From positions 1 through 64,000 of the forward strand of contig NZ_NKUG01000077.1 of NCBI RefSeq assembly GCF_014845095.1: 64,000 nucleotides of DNA, read 5' to 3'. This stretch comes from Methylobacterium bullatum. Its GTDB lineage: Bacteria > Pseudomonadota > Alphaproteobacteria > Rhizobiales > Beijerinckiaceae. Of this stretch, positions 1-8,891 are shown piece by piece. Each line of letters opens with the position of its first letter. Within the stretch, counting starts at the first letter, position 1. Both the position numbers and the translations under genes were made by a program. A model generated the notes under the pieces. It saw only the letters and a program-made list of their open reading frames with translations, was not told where the DNA came from and made no database searches.

Positions 1-1992
1 CTCCCGCCCCTCGACCTGACCCAGGCGAGCCTCCGCTCCACCGTCATCCTCGATCGGGACCGCCATCTCCTGCGCCCCTTCGCCACCGCCGATGGGCGCT
101 GGCGGCTGCCGGTGACGGGGGCGGATGTCGATCCGCGCATGCTCGCCATGCTGAAGGCCTACGAGGACCGGCGCTTTGCCGACCATCCCGGCATCGACCC
201 CGCCGCGACCCTGCGTGCCGCGTGGCAATGGCTCCGGCACGGCAGAATCGTCTCCGGGGGCTCCACCCTGTCGATGCAGGTGGCTCGCCTCGTGGAGCCG
301 CGGCCCGAACGCTCGCTCAGCGCCAAGCTCCGGCAGATGGTGCGGGCGGTCCAGCTGGAACGCCGGTTGGGGAAGGACGGCGTTCTCGACCTCTACCTCG
401 CGCTCGCGCCCTATGGCGGCCCGGTGGAGGGCTTGCGGGCGGCGAGCTTCGCCTATTTCGGGCGCGAGCCCGCCCGGCTCTCCTTCGCCGAATCCGCCCT
501 CCTCGTCGGCCTGCCCCAGGCGCCCGAGGTGCGCCGGCCGGATCGTTACCCCGCCCGCGCGCGTCAGGCGCGCGACAGGGTCCTCGACATCGCCGCCGCG
601 CGCGGGGTCATCACGTCCGCCGAGGCGAAAACCGCCAAGGCCGAACCGGTGCCGGACCAGCGAAAGCCCTTCCCGATGCTGGCGGCCCATGCGGCGGAAG
701 CGGCTCTGGCGGCCGATCCCGACGCGCGGGTCCAGCGCCTCTCGCTCGACGGGCGATTGCAGGCGAGCCTCGAACGGCTGGCCGCCGAGCGCGCCGCCGC
801 CATGGGGCCGGGCATCTCTGCGGCGATCCTCGCCATCGACAACCGCACCGGCGCGGTGATCGCGCAGGTGGGGAGCGCCGGCTATCTCGATGCCAGCCGC
901 TCCGGCGCCATCGACATGACGGGGGCGATCCGTTCGCCCGGCTCGGCCCTCAAGCCGTTCATCTACGCGCTGGCCTTCGAGAACGGCATCGCCCATCCCG
1001 AGACCCTCCTCGACGACCGGCCGGTGCGCTTCGCCGGCTCCTACGCGCCGGAGAATTTCGATCTCAGCTACCAGGGCACCGTCACGGCGCGGCGCGCGCT
1101 CCAGCTTTCTCTGAACGTGCCGGCGGTGGACCTGCTGGAGGCGGTGGGCGCCGCCCGCTTCATCGCCCGCCTGCGCGGCGCGGGCGCGCGGATCGACCTG
1201 CCGCGCGACACGGCACCCGGCCTGCCGGTGGCTCTGGGCGGCCTCGGCATCACCCTCACCGACCTCGCCCGGCTGTTCTCCGGCCTCGCCCGGGGTGGCT
1301 CGGTGCCCGACCTGATCCGCCGCCTCGACGGGCCGGCCGCATCGCCCCCGCCGGAGTTGCGCGTCACCGAGCCGGTGTCCGCCTGGTACGTCGCCGATAC
1401 CCTGCGCGGGGCGCCCCCGCCGGAGAACGCGCTGCCGAACCGGATCGCGTTCAAGACCGGCACCTCCTACGGTTATCGCGATGCCCTGGCGGTGGGGTTC
1501 GACCGGCGCGTCACCATCGCGGTCTGGGTCGGGCGGCCGGACGGCAACGCCGTGCCGGGTCTCGTCGGCCGCGTGGTCGCGGCGCCGATCCTGTTCGACG
1601 CGTTCTCGCGCTTCGGCGGCGAGCCCGATTCCGTGCCGATGCCCCGCGACGCCCTGGTGACCACCACCGCCGGCCTGCCGCCGCCCCTGCGCCACATCCG
1701 CAAGGACGTGCCCAAGACCCTCTCGGCGGCTCTGGGCTCGGCCCTCAAGATCGCCTACCCGCCGGATGGGGCGCGGATCGATCTCGGCCTCGCCGAGCCA
1801 GGCCCCGCGCCGAGCCTCGCCCTCAAGGCGCTGGGCGGGGTGCCGCCCCTCACCTGGATGGTCAATAGCCTGCCGGTGGCCGAGAGCGCCCGGCGCCAGT
1901 CGGAATGGGCACCGGACGGCGCGGGCTTCGCCAGGATTTCGGTGATGGACGCGTCGGGGGCCAGCGACAGCGTGGTGGTGAGGCTGGAGTGA
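1..1992 (+). CDS. pbpC: Penicillin-binding protein 1C, 5'-truncated by the window edge
   Basis: Bifunctional class A penicillin-binding protein that polymerises and cross-links peptidoglycan in the periplasm. The reading frame is open from base 1 and the first visible residues already match the PbpC N-terminal region (VILDRDRHLLRPF), so the true start lies upstream; the GTG at 112 is internal. The glycosyltransferase 51 domain shows EDRRFADHPGID and GGSTLSMQVARL. The transpeptidase domain shows SPGSALKPF (SxxK serine), SLN and FKTGTSYGY (KTG box). A C-terminal extension after about residue 560 fits the PbpC C-terminal domain. In many Proteobacteria pbpC follows an alpha-2-macroglobulin gene; that part would be outside the window. 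663 residues are visible. Family call is secure. Confidence 0.93.
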   Translation, partial: LPPLDLTQASLRSTVILDRDRHLLRPFATADGRWRLPVTGADVDPRMLAMLKAYEDRRFADHPGIDPAATLRAAWQWLRHGRIVSGGSTLSMQVARLVEPRPERSLSAKLRQMVRAVQLERRLGKDGVLDLYLALAPYGGPVEGLRAASFAYFGREPARLSFAESALLVGLPQAPEVRRPDRYPARARQARDRVLDIAAARGVITSAEAKTAKAEPVPDQRKPFPMLAAHAAEAALAADPDARVQRLSLDGRLQASLERLAAERAAAMGPGISAAILAIDNRTGAVIAQVGSAGYLDASRSGAIDMTGAIRSPGSALKPFIYALAFENGIAHPETLLDDRPVRFAGSYAPENFDLSYQGTVTARRALQLSLNVPAVDLLEAVGAARFIARLRGAGARIDLPRDTAPGLPVALGGLGITLTDLARLFSGLARGGSVPDLIRRLDGPAASPPPELRVTEPVSAWYVADTLRGAPPPENALPNRIAFKTGTSYGYRDALAVGFDRRVTIAVWVGRPDGNAVPGLVGRVVAAPILFDAFSRFGGEPDSVPMPRDALVTTTAGLPPPLRHIRKDVPKTLSAALGSALKIAYPPDGARIDLGLAEPGPAPSLALKALGGVPPLTWMVNSLPVAESARRQSEWAPDGAGFARISVMDASGASDSVVVRLE

Positions 1993-2010
1993 GGGGCCGG
2001 CCCCTTTTCC

Positions 2011-2721
2011 CTAACCGGGCAGGACGACAACCTTCGTCTTCACCGGCGTCCGCGAATACAGGTGGATCATGTCCTGGCTGAGCAGGCCGACACATCCGCT
2101 CGTAATGCCCGAGCCGATCGAGTCGGGCTCGCTCGAGGCGTAGATCGTGTAGAGCGTGTAGGCGCCGTTCTGGTAGAGGTGGAGCGTGCGGGCGCCGAGA
2201 GGGTTGTCGAGGCCGCCCGGCATGCCGCGGGCGTATTTGGCCACCTCGGGCTGGCGCTGGATCATCTCCTTGGGCGGTGTCCAGGTCGCCCATTCGGACT
2301 TGCGGCCGACATAGGCGTCACCGCTCCACAGGAACCCGGCACGGCCGACATTGGCGCCGTAGCGGGTGGCGGCCCCATCCTCCTCGATGCGGTAGACATA
2401 GAAGTTGCCGGGGTCGACGATGATCGTGCCGGGCGCTTCCTTGGTTTCGTAGCGCACCGTCCGGCGATAGTATTTCGGGTCGACCTTCCTGATGTCGGTG
2501 GCCGGGATCGGGAATTTCTCGTCCGGCATCGGACCGTAGATCTTCGCCGCCTCGGCGAGGATCAGGCCGTCGGTCGTCGCGCAACCGGCGAGCCCCAGCG
2601 CGCCGAACCCGGCGGCCGAGCCGGCCAGGAACGAACGGCGGCTGAGACGCCCCGTCCTGCCACCGAGCCGGGCACTCTCGTCCATCCCGCCGGCAGCGGC
2701 CTTCCCAGCGTCCATCGTCAT
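2011..2721 (-). CDS. Tat-exported L,D-transpeptidase (YkuD/ErfK family)
   Basis: Likely makes 3-3 peptidoglycan cross-links or attaches proteins to the cell wall in the periplasm. The N-terminus carries a twin-arginine signal (LSRRSFLAGSA) followed by GLAGCATT, which also resembles a lipobox. The YkuD domain fills the middle and C-terminus, ending in VKTKVVVLPG. The active-site block reads GITSGCVGLLSQD, so the catalytic Cys is present, but the usual His before GC is Ser and the usual Arg after the Cys is replaced (GCVG instead of GCIR). I chose the ATG at 2721; a GTG at 2757 in the same frame is possible. It is convergent with pbpC, which also acts on peptidoglycan. Confidence 0.85.
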   Translation of the reverse strand: MTMDAGKAAAGGMDESARLGGRTGRLSRRSFLAGSAAGFGALGLAGCATTDGLILAEAAKIYGPMPDEKFPIPATDIRKVDPKYYRRTVRYETKEAPGTIIVDPGNFYVYRIEEDGAATRYGANVGRAGFLWSGDAYVGRKSEWATWTPPKEMIQRQPEVAKYARGMPGGLDNPLGARTLHLYQNGAYTLYTIYASSEPDSIGSGITSGCVGLLSQDMIHLYSRTPVKTKVVVLPG

Positions 2722-3005
2722 GATTCCGGACTTTCCTGTCCTGTGGCCCGACGGCACAACGCTCCGGCGAACGAGCTGCCTGCCAAGCTGAGTTAACCGA
2801 CCCCCGACTTGACTGGCAAGCTCGGCACTTCCTCTCTATCCATCCTCTCGAAGCAAGGGGTGGCTCCTGCAACGGCGGCGATCCTCGCGTGCGGCACGTC
2901 ACGCCCAAGGCGCGCGAATTCGTATGTCCTCCGGCTCGGCCAAGCTTCCGAGCGGCCGAGTGATTCGACGGACGAAGGGGCGGCGGACATGAATGAGGAT
3001 CGGAC

Positions 3006-3722
3006 ATGAGCGGCAGCATGGTCCCGGCGACCGATCCCCTCGCCGTCGCGGAAGCGGCCCTGGCCGACGTCGCTTCATCCCTCGAACCGGCGAGCGCACA
3101 ACGCCTGCCGCTGGCCCTCAAGCTCGCCTATACGGCCTTCATGGCGGTGCTCGTGCCCGTCTACTGGAGCTGGTACGGGCCGACCAACTTCCTCTATTTC
3201 TGCGACGTCGCCCTGCTGCTCACCCTGGTGGGCATCTGGCGGGAGAGCCCGCTCCTCGTCTCCATGCCGACGGTGGGCATCCTGGCGCCGCAGATCCTGT
3301 GGGTGGCGGATTTCGTCGCCGAACTCGTGGGCGTGCCGCTCACCGGCATGACCGCCTACATGTTCAAGGCCGAGAACCCGCTGTTCCTGCGCGGGCTCTC
3401 GCTGTTCCACGGCTGGCTGCCGTTCCTGCTCGTCTACCTGGTCTGGCGCCTCGGCTACGACCGGCGCGCCTGGGCGGCGTGGTCCGGCCTCGCCATCGCC
3501 GTGTTGCTGGTGTGCTTCTTCCTGATGCCCGGGCCGCGCCCCGATGCCGGGCTCACGCCCGTGAACATCAACTACGTCTGGGGCATGAGCGACGCCGTCG
3601 CACAGACGATGATGCCGGCCTGGGCCTGGTTCACGAGCCTTCTCGTCGTCATCCCCCTCGTCCTGTGCGGGACGACCCATCTCGTCCTGCGCTGGCTCAT
3701 GCCGGCGCCGGCCAGGCGGTAG
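3006..3722 (+). CDS. Multi-pass membrane protein of unknown function
   Basis: I do not recognise the family. The 238-residue product has a short cytoplasmic-looking N-terminus followed by at least five hydrophobic stretches, for example LAYTAFMAVLVPVYW, FCDVALLLTLVGIW, WLPFLLVYLVW, LAIAVLLVCFFLM and FTSLLVVIPLVLCG. It is rich in Trp and Tyr near predicted membrane borders and has no obvious catalytic motif. The ATG follows GAGGATCGGAC, a plausible ribosome-binding site. It stands alone between the L,D-transpeptidase (divergent) and ssuA (convergent). The roughly 285-base stretch before it holds no gene and probably carries its promoter. Confidence 0.75.
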   Translation: MSGSMVPATDPLAVAEAALADVASSLEPASAQRLPLALKLAYTAFMAVLVPVYWSWYGPTNFLYFCDVALLLTLVGIWRESPLLVSMPTVGILAPQILWVADFVAELVGVPLTGMTAYMFKAENPLFLRGLSLFHGWLPFLLVYLVWRLGYDRRAWAAWSGLAIAVLLVCFFLMPGPRPDAGLTPVNINYVWGMSDAVAQTMMPAWAWFTSLLVVIPLVLCGTTHLVLRWLMPAPARR

Positions 3723-3729
3723 AGCCCCA

Positions 3730-4704
3730 TTAGCTCCCGGATTTCCGCACGGCGTCGGAGACGGTGATGGGCTTGGGCAGCAGACCGAGGCGGTGGAACG
3801 TATCGGCCACCTTCTGCTGATCGGCGATCACGGCCGCGTCCAGCGGAGTCACGCCGTAGGTCAGGCGCTTGAGGGCCACGGTGAGGACCGGCGCCGGGAT
3901 GCCGATGGCGGGGGCCAGTTCGGCGGCCACCGCGTCGGTGTTGTCCTTGGCCCAGGCGTCGATCTCGCCGATCGCGGCGAGGGTGGTATCGAGCGCCTCC
4001 TTGTTCGCGTCGGAGAACCGGCGCGTCGACAGGTAGAACTGCCGGTTCGGCACGATGTCGGTGCCGTTGACGAGGGTCCGCGCGCCGGTGGTCCGCTCGC
4101 CCGAGGCGAGGAAGGGGTCCCAGATCACCCAGGCATCGACGGCGCCGCGCGAGAAGGCCGCGACCGCGTCGCCGGGCGCGAGGAAGACCGGCGTCACCGC
4201 CTCGTAGGGCACGCCGGCCTTGGCCAGGGCCTCGACCAGGAAGTAATGGACGTTCGAGCCCTTGTTCAAGGCGATCTTCTTGCCGCGCAGATCGGCGACG
4301 GTCTTGATCGGGCTGTCCTTGGCGACGAGGATCGCCTCGCCCAACGGAGCCGCCGGCTCGTGGGCGACGTAGAGGAAATCCGGGTTGTTGGCCTGCCCGA
4401 AGATCGGCGGCGCCTCCCCGGCCGAGCCGAGATCGATGGCCCCGGCATTCAACGCCTCCAGCAGCGGTGGCCCCGAGGGAAACTCGGCCCAACTCACCCG
4501 GTAGCCGAGCGGCGCCAGCTTCTTCTCCAGCAGGCCCTTGCCCTTGAGCAGGACCAGCGTGCCGTATTTCTGGTAGCCGATGCGGATGACCTTGTCCTCG
4601 GCGCGCGCCAGCAGCGTACCGAGGATCAGGAACGCGAGGGCGGTGAGGAAGGCGAGGGTCGTCTGCCGAGGCGGGGAGAGGGTGCGCGCGGTGGAACGGG
4701 GCAT
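3730..4704 (-). CDS. ssuA: Aliphatic sulfonate ABC transporter, periplasmic binding protein
   Basis: Captures alkanesulfonates in the periplasm for the SsuBC transporter. The 324-residue protein has an N-terminal signal peptide (LAFLILGTLLARAED) and then the SsuA/TauA-type solute-binding fold, beginning IRIGYQKYGTLVLLKGKG and including WAEFPSGPPLLEALNAGAID, GLGSAGEAPPIF-like segments and KGSNVHYFLVEALAKAG. It lies downstream of ssuD on the same strand, but a 252-base gap with palindromic repeats separates the two. It may therefore be expressed at a different level from ssuECBD. TauA-like substrate preference cannot be excluded, although the linked SsuD and SsuE favour sulfonates. Confidence 0.92.
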   Translation of the reverse strand: MPRSTARTLSPPRQTTLAFLTALAFLILGTLLARAEDKVIRIGYQKYGTLVLLKGKGLLEKKLAPLGYRVSWAEFPSGPPLLEALNAGAIDLGSAGEAPPIFGQANNPDFLYVAHEPAAPLGEAILVAKDSPIKTVADLRGKKIALNKGSNVHYFLVEALAKAGVPYEAVTPVFLAPGDAVAAFSRGAVDAWVIWDPFLASGERTTGARTLVNGTDIVPNRQFYLSTRRFSDANKEALDTTLAAIGEIDAWAKDNTDAVAAELAPAIGIPAPVLTVALKRLTYGVTPLDAAVIADQQKVADTFHRLGLLPKPITVSDAVRKSGS

Positions 4705-4749
4705 GGAATGTCCTCGTACAGCGTTTGGAACAGGTGTCCGGTGAGAGCG

Positions 4750-4950
4750 CCGCCTCTCCCCGCGGGCGGGGAGAACACCGGATGCACCTTGTCGTGCATC
4801 CGGTGAGTGCAGGCGAAGCCGGAACGAGGGTGAGGGGGACTCACCGGAAAAACCTCCTTCGGCGTCAGCCCCTTACCGTCGGCTGCCGCCTCGCCGCGAA
4901 GTCGACGGAGTCGTCGCGGCCCTGTCCCCGCGAGCGGGGAGAGGCGATGC
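4750..4950. repeat. Palindromic repeat cluster between ssuD and ssuA
   Basis: Several perfect inverted repeats sit side by side. Positions 4756-4773 pair CTCCCCGC with GCGGGGAG. Positions 4776-4805 form a 12-bp stem CACCGGATGCAC with a 6-base loop. A second TCCCCGC/GCGGGGA hairpin lies at about 4924-4940. The arrangement resembles the dispersed intergenic palindromes of alphaproteobacterial chromosomes. Placed between two genes of one operon, it could attenuate transcription or stabilise the upstream mRNA. No coding sequence fits here. Confidence 0.6.
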
Positions 4951-4956
4951 TCTCCC

Positions 4957-6120
4957 TCAATGCGCCGCGATGCGGCGGCTGGGGACGATGTCGTTGGCGA
5001 TGACTTCGCCGAACGGGCCGTTGTTGCGGGCGTTGCTCGGGGGAACGCCGGTGGTGGCGCGAAGCGGCAGCTTCGGGAAGACGAGTTCGGCGAAGCGGTA
5101 GGCTTCTTCCAGATGCGGGTAGCCGGAGAGGATGAAGCGATCGATCCCGAGATCGATGTATTCCTTCATCCGGTCCGCCACCTGATCGGCCGAGCCGACG
5201 AGCGCCGTGCCGGCGCCGCCGCGCACGAGGCCGACGCCGGCCCAGAGGTTGGGCGAGACTTCGAGCTTCGAGCGGTCGCCGCCATGCAGCGCCATCATCC
5301 GGCTCTGGCCCACGGAATCCTGGCGCTTGAGAGTGGCCTGCGCCCGCGCGATGGTCTCGTCGTCGAGGCGCGAGATCAGGCTCTCGGCCGCCGCCCAGGC
5401 CTCGCCCTCGGTCTCGCGGACGATGACGTGGAGGCGGATGCCGTAGGAGAAGGTCTTGCCCTTGCGGTCGGCGGCTTCCTTCGCCTTAGCGATCTTCTCG
5501 GCGACGCCCGCCGGAGGCTCGCCCCAGGTCAGGTAGACTTCGCAATGCTCGGCCGCGACTTCGATGCCGGCCGGCGAGGAGCCGCCGAAATACAGCGGCG
5601 GATAGGGCTTCTGGACCGGCGGGAAGATGAGCCGGCCATCCTCCACCTTGAGATGCTTGCCTTCGTAATTTACCGTCTCGCCGGACATCAGCCCGCGCCA
5701 GACATGCAGGAACTCGTCGGTGACGACGTAGCGCTCGTCATGATCGAGGAAGACGCCGTCGCCGCGCAGCTCCACCGGATCGCCGCCGGTGACGACGTTG
5801 ATGAGGAGGCGCCCGTCCGAAATCCGGTCCAGGGTCGCGGCCATGCGCGCGGCCATGGACGGCTCCTGCAGGCCGGGACGCACCGCCACGAGGAAGCGCA
5901 GGCGCTTCGTCAGGGCGGCGAGAGCCGAGGCGATGACCCAGGAATCCTCGCAGGAACGGCCGGTGGGCAGCAGCACGCCGTAATAGCCGAGTTCATCGGC
6001 GGCCTGCGCGATCTGGCGGAGATAGGCCAGCGACACGTCGCGGGCGCCTTCCTGCGCGCCGAGGTAGCGGCCGTCGCCATGGGTGGGAAGGAACCAGAGG
6101 ACGTCGGTCTCTGCGGTCAT
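4957..6120 (-). CDS. ssuD: FMNH2-dependent alkanesulfonate monooxygenase
   Basis: Cleaves alkanesulfonates to aldehyde and sulfite using FMNH2 supplied by SsuE, providing sulfur during sulfate limitation. The 387-residue product is a bacterial luciferase-like monooxygenase: [12 protein letters not shown] at the N-terminus, [16 protein letters not shown] (the active-site Cys region), [19 protein letters not shown] and [17 protein letters not shown] start at the ATG at 6120, which has AGGAG seven bases upstream. An in-frame extension to 6180 would add 20 residues unlike the family. It is downstream of ssuB by 46 bases on the same strand. Confidence 0.96.
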   Translation of the reverse strand: MTAETDVLWFLPTHGDGRYLGAQEGARDVSLAYLRQIAQAADELGYYGVLLPTGRSCEDSWVIASALAALTKRLRFLVAVRPGLQEPSMAARMAATLDRISDGRLLINVVTGGDPVELRGDGVFLDHDERYVVTDEFLHVWRGLMSGETVNYEGKHLKVEDGRLIFPPVQKPYPPLYFGGSSPAGIEVAAEHCEVYLTWGEPPAGVAEKIAKAKEAADRKGKTFSYGIRLHVIVRETEGEAWAAAESLISRLDDETIARAQATLKRQDSVGQSRMMALHGGDRSKLEVSPNLWAGVGLVRGGAGTALVGSADQVADRMKEYIDLGIDRFILSGYPHLEEAYRFAELVFPKLPLRATTGVPPSNARNNGPFGEVIANDIVPSRRIAAH

Positions 6121-6166
6121 GGGATGCTCCTGATGTTGTGCCGGTGGAATCGCGCTCGTCCGGGGA

Positions 6167-7012
6167 TCAGACCGGGGCACGGTCCTTCAGCAGATGGTCG
6201 AGGATACGGCCTTCCAGCCGCGCGAGTTCGGGGTCGCCGCGCCGGCGCGGGCGGGGCACGTCCACGGTCAGGTCGAGGGCGACGCGGCCCTCCTCCACCA
6301 CGAGGATGCGGTCGGCCATGGCCGCCGCCTCGGCGACGTCGTGGGTGACGAGGATGGCGGTGAAGCCCTGGTTGCGCCAGATCCGCTCGATCATGTCCTG
6401 CATGTCGATGCGCGTCAGGGCGTCCAGCGCGCCGAGGGGCTCGTCCAGGGCGAGCAGGCCCGGCCGGCTGACGAGGGCGCGCGCCAGGGCGACGCGCTGG
6501 CGCTGGCCGCCGGATAGGGTCGCCGGCCAGTTGCCGGCCTTGTCGGTGAGGCCGACCTCGGCCAGCACGGCCGCCGCCCGCTCGCGCCGTTCCTGGCGCC
6601 GCCCGGCCCCGCCGAGCCCTACGGCGACGTTGTCGACGACCCTGGCCCAGGGCAGCAGGCGCGGCTCCTGGAACATGATGCGCTTCGTGGCCGAGCGCGC
6701 ACCGGGGTTCTCCAGGTCGATACGCCCGGCGCTCGGCTGTTCGAGCCCGAGGATCAGGCGCAGCAAGGTGCTCTTGCCGCAGCCCGAGCGGCCGACGATG
6801 GCCACGAACTGGCCCGCCGGGATGTGCAGGTCGAGCCCCTCGATCACCTGATGGCCGTCGAAGGATTTCGACAGGCCGCGCAGGGTGACGGCGACCCCCG
6901 TGCCCGTGACGGGCGCGGGGCGCGTGGCCTGGCGGGCCTGGGGCGCGACGGGAACCTCGCGGGGCGGCGCGAGGGCGGCGTCGGGCGCGCGCAGCAGGGT
7001 GGAGGCGGTCAT
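6167..7012 (-). CDS. ssuB: Aliphatic sulfonate ABC transporter, ATP-binding protein
   Basis: Energises sulfonate import through SsuC. The 281-residue protein carries the full ABC set: Walker [11 protein letters not shown]-loop in [10 protein letters not shown], signature [15 protein letters not shown], Walker [13 protein letters not shown] and the switch His in [10 protein letters not shown] Pro/Ala-rich leader of about 45 residues precedes the ABC domain, starting at [13 protein letters not shown]. The neighbours ssuC upstream and ssuD downstream fix the substrate class by context. Confidence 0.95.
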   Translation of the reverse strand: MTASTLLRAPDAALAPPREVPVAPQARQATRPAPVTGTGVAVTLRGLSKSFDGHQVIEGLDLHIPAGQFVAIVGRSGCGKSTLLRLILGLEQPSAGRIDLENPGARSATKRIMFQEPRLLPWARVVDNVAVGLGGAGRRQERRERAAAVLAEVGLTDKAGNWPATLSGGQRQRVALARALVSRPGLLALDEPLGALDALTRIDMQDMIERIWRNQGFTAILVTHDVAEAAAMADRILVVEEGRVALDLTVDVPRPRRRGDPELARLEGRILDHLLKDRAPV

Positions 7013-7063
7013 GGACGTCGTCCGTGGGGTTGATCGAAGAACGGGGGCATGTCGCGATGCCCC

Positions 7064-7852
7064 TCAGATGTTCCGGTAGGCCGGGTTCCAGGCGAGGAAC
7101 GAACGCTCCAGCAGCCGGGTCAGGGTGTCGGCGATCTTGCCGAGGAGGGCGTAGATGACGATGGCCAGCACCACCACGTCCACCAGCATGAACTCGCGCG
7201 CCTGCATCGCCATGTAGCCGAGGCCGGACGAGGCCGAGATCGTCTCGGCGACGATGAGCGTGAGCCACATAATGCCGAGCGCGTAGCGCAGGCCGACGAA
7301 GATCGATGGCAGCGCCCCGGGCAGCACCACCCGCAGGAACAGGGTGGTGGGCGACATGCCGTAGACCCGGCCCATCTCCACCAGTTGCGGATCCACCGAG
7401 CGGATGCCGTGCAGGGTATTGGCGTAGATCGGGAAGAACACGCCGATGGCCACGAGGAAGAGCTTGGCCTCCTCGTCGATGCCGAACCACAGGATCACCA
7501 GGGGGATCAGCGACAGGTGCGGGATGTTGCGCACCATCTGCAAGGTCGTGTCGGTGAGCTTCTCTGAAAGCTGCGACAGGCCGTTGGCGAGGCCGAGGGC
7601 GAAGCCGATGCTGCCGCCGATGAGGAAGCCGACGGCCGCCCGCAGGAAGCTGATCCAGAGGTTGGTCCAGAGTTCACCGGTCTTGCTCGCCTGCCAGCCC
7701 GCGGCGATCACGTCCGAGGGGGCGGGCATGAAACGGGTGGAGACGAGGCCGGTGGAGGCCGCGGCCTGCCAGCCGGCGATGATCGCCACCGGCACGAGCC
7801 AGGGCGTCAGGCGGCCGAGGATGTCGGAACCGAGGGTTGTCTGCCGTGACAT
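7064..7852 (-). CDS. ssuC: Aliphatic sulfonate ABC transporter, permease
   Basis: Inner-membrane channel subunit of the sulfonate importer, BPD_transp_1 type. Hydrophobic segments include LVPVAIIAGWQAAAS and FLIGGSIGFALGLANG, and the EAA-type cytoplasmic loop is present around ARVYGMSPTTLFLRVVLPGA-like sequence. The C-terminus ends SFLAWNPAYRNI. I prefer the ATG at 7852 (AAGGG eight bases upstream), which begins at the family-like MSRQTTLGSDIL. An ATG at 7915 in frame would add 21 residues with a weaker site. It follows ssuE and precedes ssuB. Confidence 0.92.
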   Translation of the reverse strand: MSRQTTLGSDILGRLTPWLVPVAIIAGWQAAASTGLVSTRFMPAPSDVIAAGWQASKTGELWTNLWISFLRAAVGFLIGGSIGFALGLANGLSQLSEKLTDTTLQMVRNIPHLSLIPLVILWFGIDEEAKLFLVAIGVFFPIYANTLHGIRSVDPQLVEMGRVYGMSPTTLFLRVVLPGALPSIFVGLRYALGIMWLTLIVAETISASSGLGYMAMQAREFMLVDVVVLAIVIYALLGKIADTLTRLLERSFLAWNPAYRNI

Positions 7853-7948
7853 GTGTCCAGCCCTTGCTGACTGAGGCTCTGTAGGAGGCGCCGATCTCGG
7901 CGCCGTCGGGTGCATCGCCCGGCCGGCGCCCCCGGTCGTCCGAGCGGG

Positions 7949-8572
7949 CTATCGGTTCGGAGCGGCGAAGGCGGTGGCCGGCGCGGCCTCGAACGAAGCC
8001 GAGGGCTTCGCCCGTGCGCCGAGCAGCGCGGCGAGCTGGGCCGCAGCATCGGAAACGCGGCCCCGCACGCCCTCGTCGACGAGGACGCCGTCGGAGAAGT
8101 CCGCGTCGCTGCCATAGACCGAGGTCGGGACGGTCTGCGCGCTGAAGAAGCCGAAGAGGGGCCGCAGGGAATGCTCGACGACGAGGGCGTGCCGCGCGCC
8201 CCCGCCGGTGGCCGAGAGCACGACGGGCTTGCCCGCCAGGGCCGCCGGATCGACGAAGTCGAACAGGTGCTTGAACAGGCCGGTATAGGCGCCCTTGTAG
8301 ACCGGCGTTCCGACGATGAGCGCGTCCGCGTTCTCGATCGCCTCCAGGATGCGCCGAGCGGGCAGCGAGAGCTGGTCGCGCGACCAGGCCGCGCCGAGGC
8401 CGGTCCCGGCATCGACCACGTCGAACAGGCGGATGTCGGCGCGCAGCCGCGCGCCGGTCGCCTCGGCCACGGCTTCGACCAGCGCCCGCGTCTTCGAGGG
8501 ACGCTGCAGGTTGGCGCTGAAGCCGACGATGCGCGGAAGCGGGCCTGAGAAAGAGCTGCCTTGAAGGGACAT
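7949..8572 (-). CDS. ssuE: NAD(P)H-dependent FMN reductase
   Basis: Supplies reduced FMN to SsuD. The 207-residue protein has the flavodoxin-like NADPH_dep_FMN_red fold: IVGFSANLQRPSKTRALVE at the N-terminus (phosphate-binding loop), DALIVGTPVYKGAYTGLFKH and KPVVLSATGGGARHALVVEH. The start at 8572 has AGG seven bases upstream; frames extending to 8656 add an Arg-rich leader unlike the family. This is the first gene of the ssuE-ssuC-ssuB-ssuD run, so its upstream region should carry the operon promoter. The C-terminal Ala/Pro-rich tail is unremarkable. Confidence 0.92.
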   Translation of the reverse strand: MSLQGSSFSGPLPRIVGFSANLQRPSKTRALVEAVAEATGARLRADIRLFDVVDAGTGLGAAWSRDQLSLPARRILEAIENADALIVGTPVYKGAYTGLFKHLFDFVDPAALAGKPVVLSATGGGARHALVVEHSLRPLFGFFSAQTVPTSVYGSDADFSDGVLVDEGVRGRVSDAAAQLAALLGARAKPSASFEAAPATAFAAPNR

Positions 8573-8891
8573 CGAGCGCCTACCGATCGGGTACGGGAAT
8601 GCGCCGGGGACTTTGATCCGAACGCGCCGTCCAGTCATGGCGGGCCGTCCGGTCATGGAATGCCCCTCGGCATCGTTACCGAAATGTGATGGCAGCGGCG
8701 ATCCGGGTCAACGAAACGTGCTTTTAAAAGAACGAGGCATGGGAGATCGGTCTTCGGCAAGATGTCCCCGTAGGAGATGAAACTTTCGACTTGGCAATTT
8801 CATGCAGAATCACGGCCCATCGACGGGTCCGCCCTGGAAGAACGCTCCACCTGAACCGGACAGGGTTCGGCAAACCGAACGCCGCGAGGCG
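8573..8891. promoter_or_regulatory. Gene-free region upstream of ssuE, probable ssu promoter
   Basis: About 320 bases between ssuE and the stop of the HD-GYP gene. On the minus strand a TTGACC (8706-8711) is followed after 17 bases by CACATT (8683-8688), a weak sigma-70-like pair for the ssu genes. An AT-rich patch TTTTAAAAG lies at about 8723. No coding frame in it looks real. The promoter call is tentative. Confidence 0.3.

Noticed and set aside
222-1868. 548-codon frame inside pbpC
   Set aside because: Arg/Gly/Ala-rich frame-shift shadow of pbpC with no recognisable domain.
2793-3009. Short frames on both strands upstream of the membrane protein gene
   Set aside because: Each is under 70 codons with no start signal or domain; the region more likely holds a promoter.
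4725-5003. 92-codon frame over the ssu repeat region
   Set aside because: It runs through palindromic repeats and the end of ssuD and has no protein-like character.
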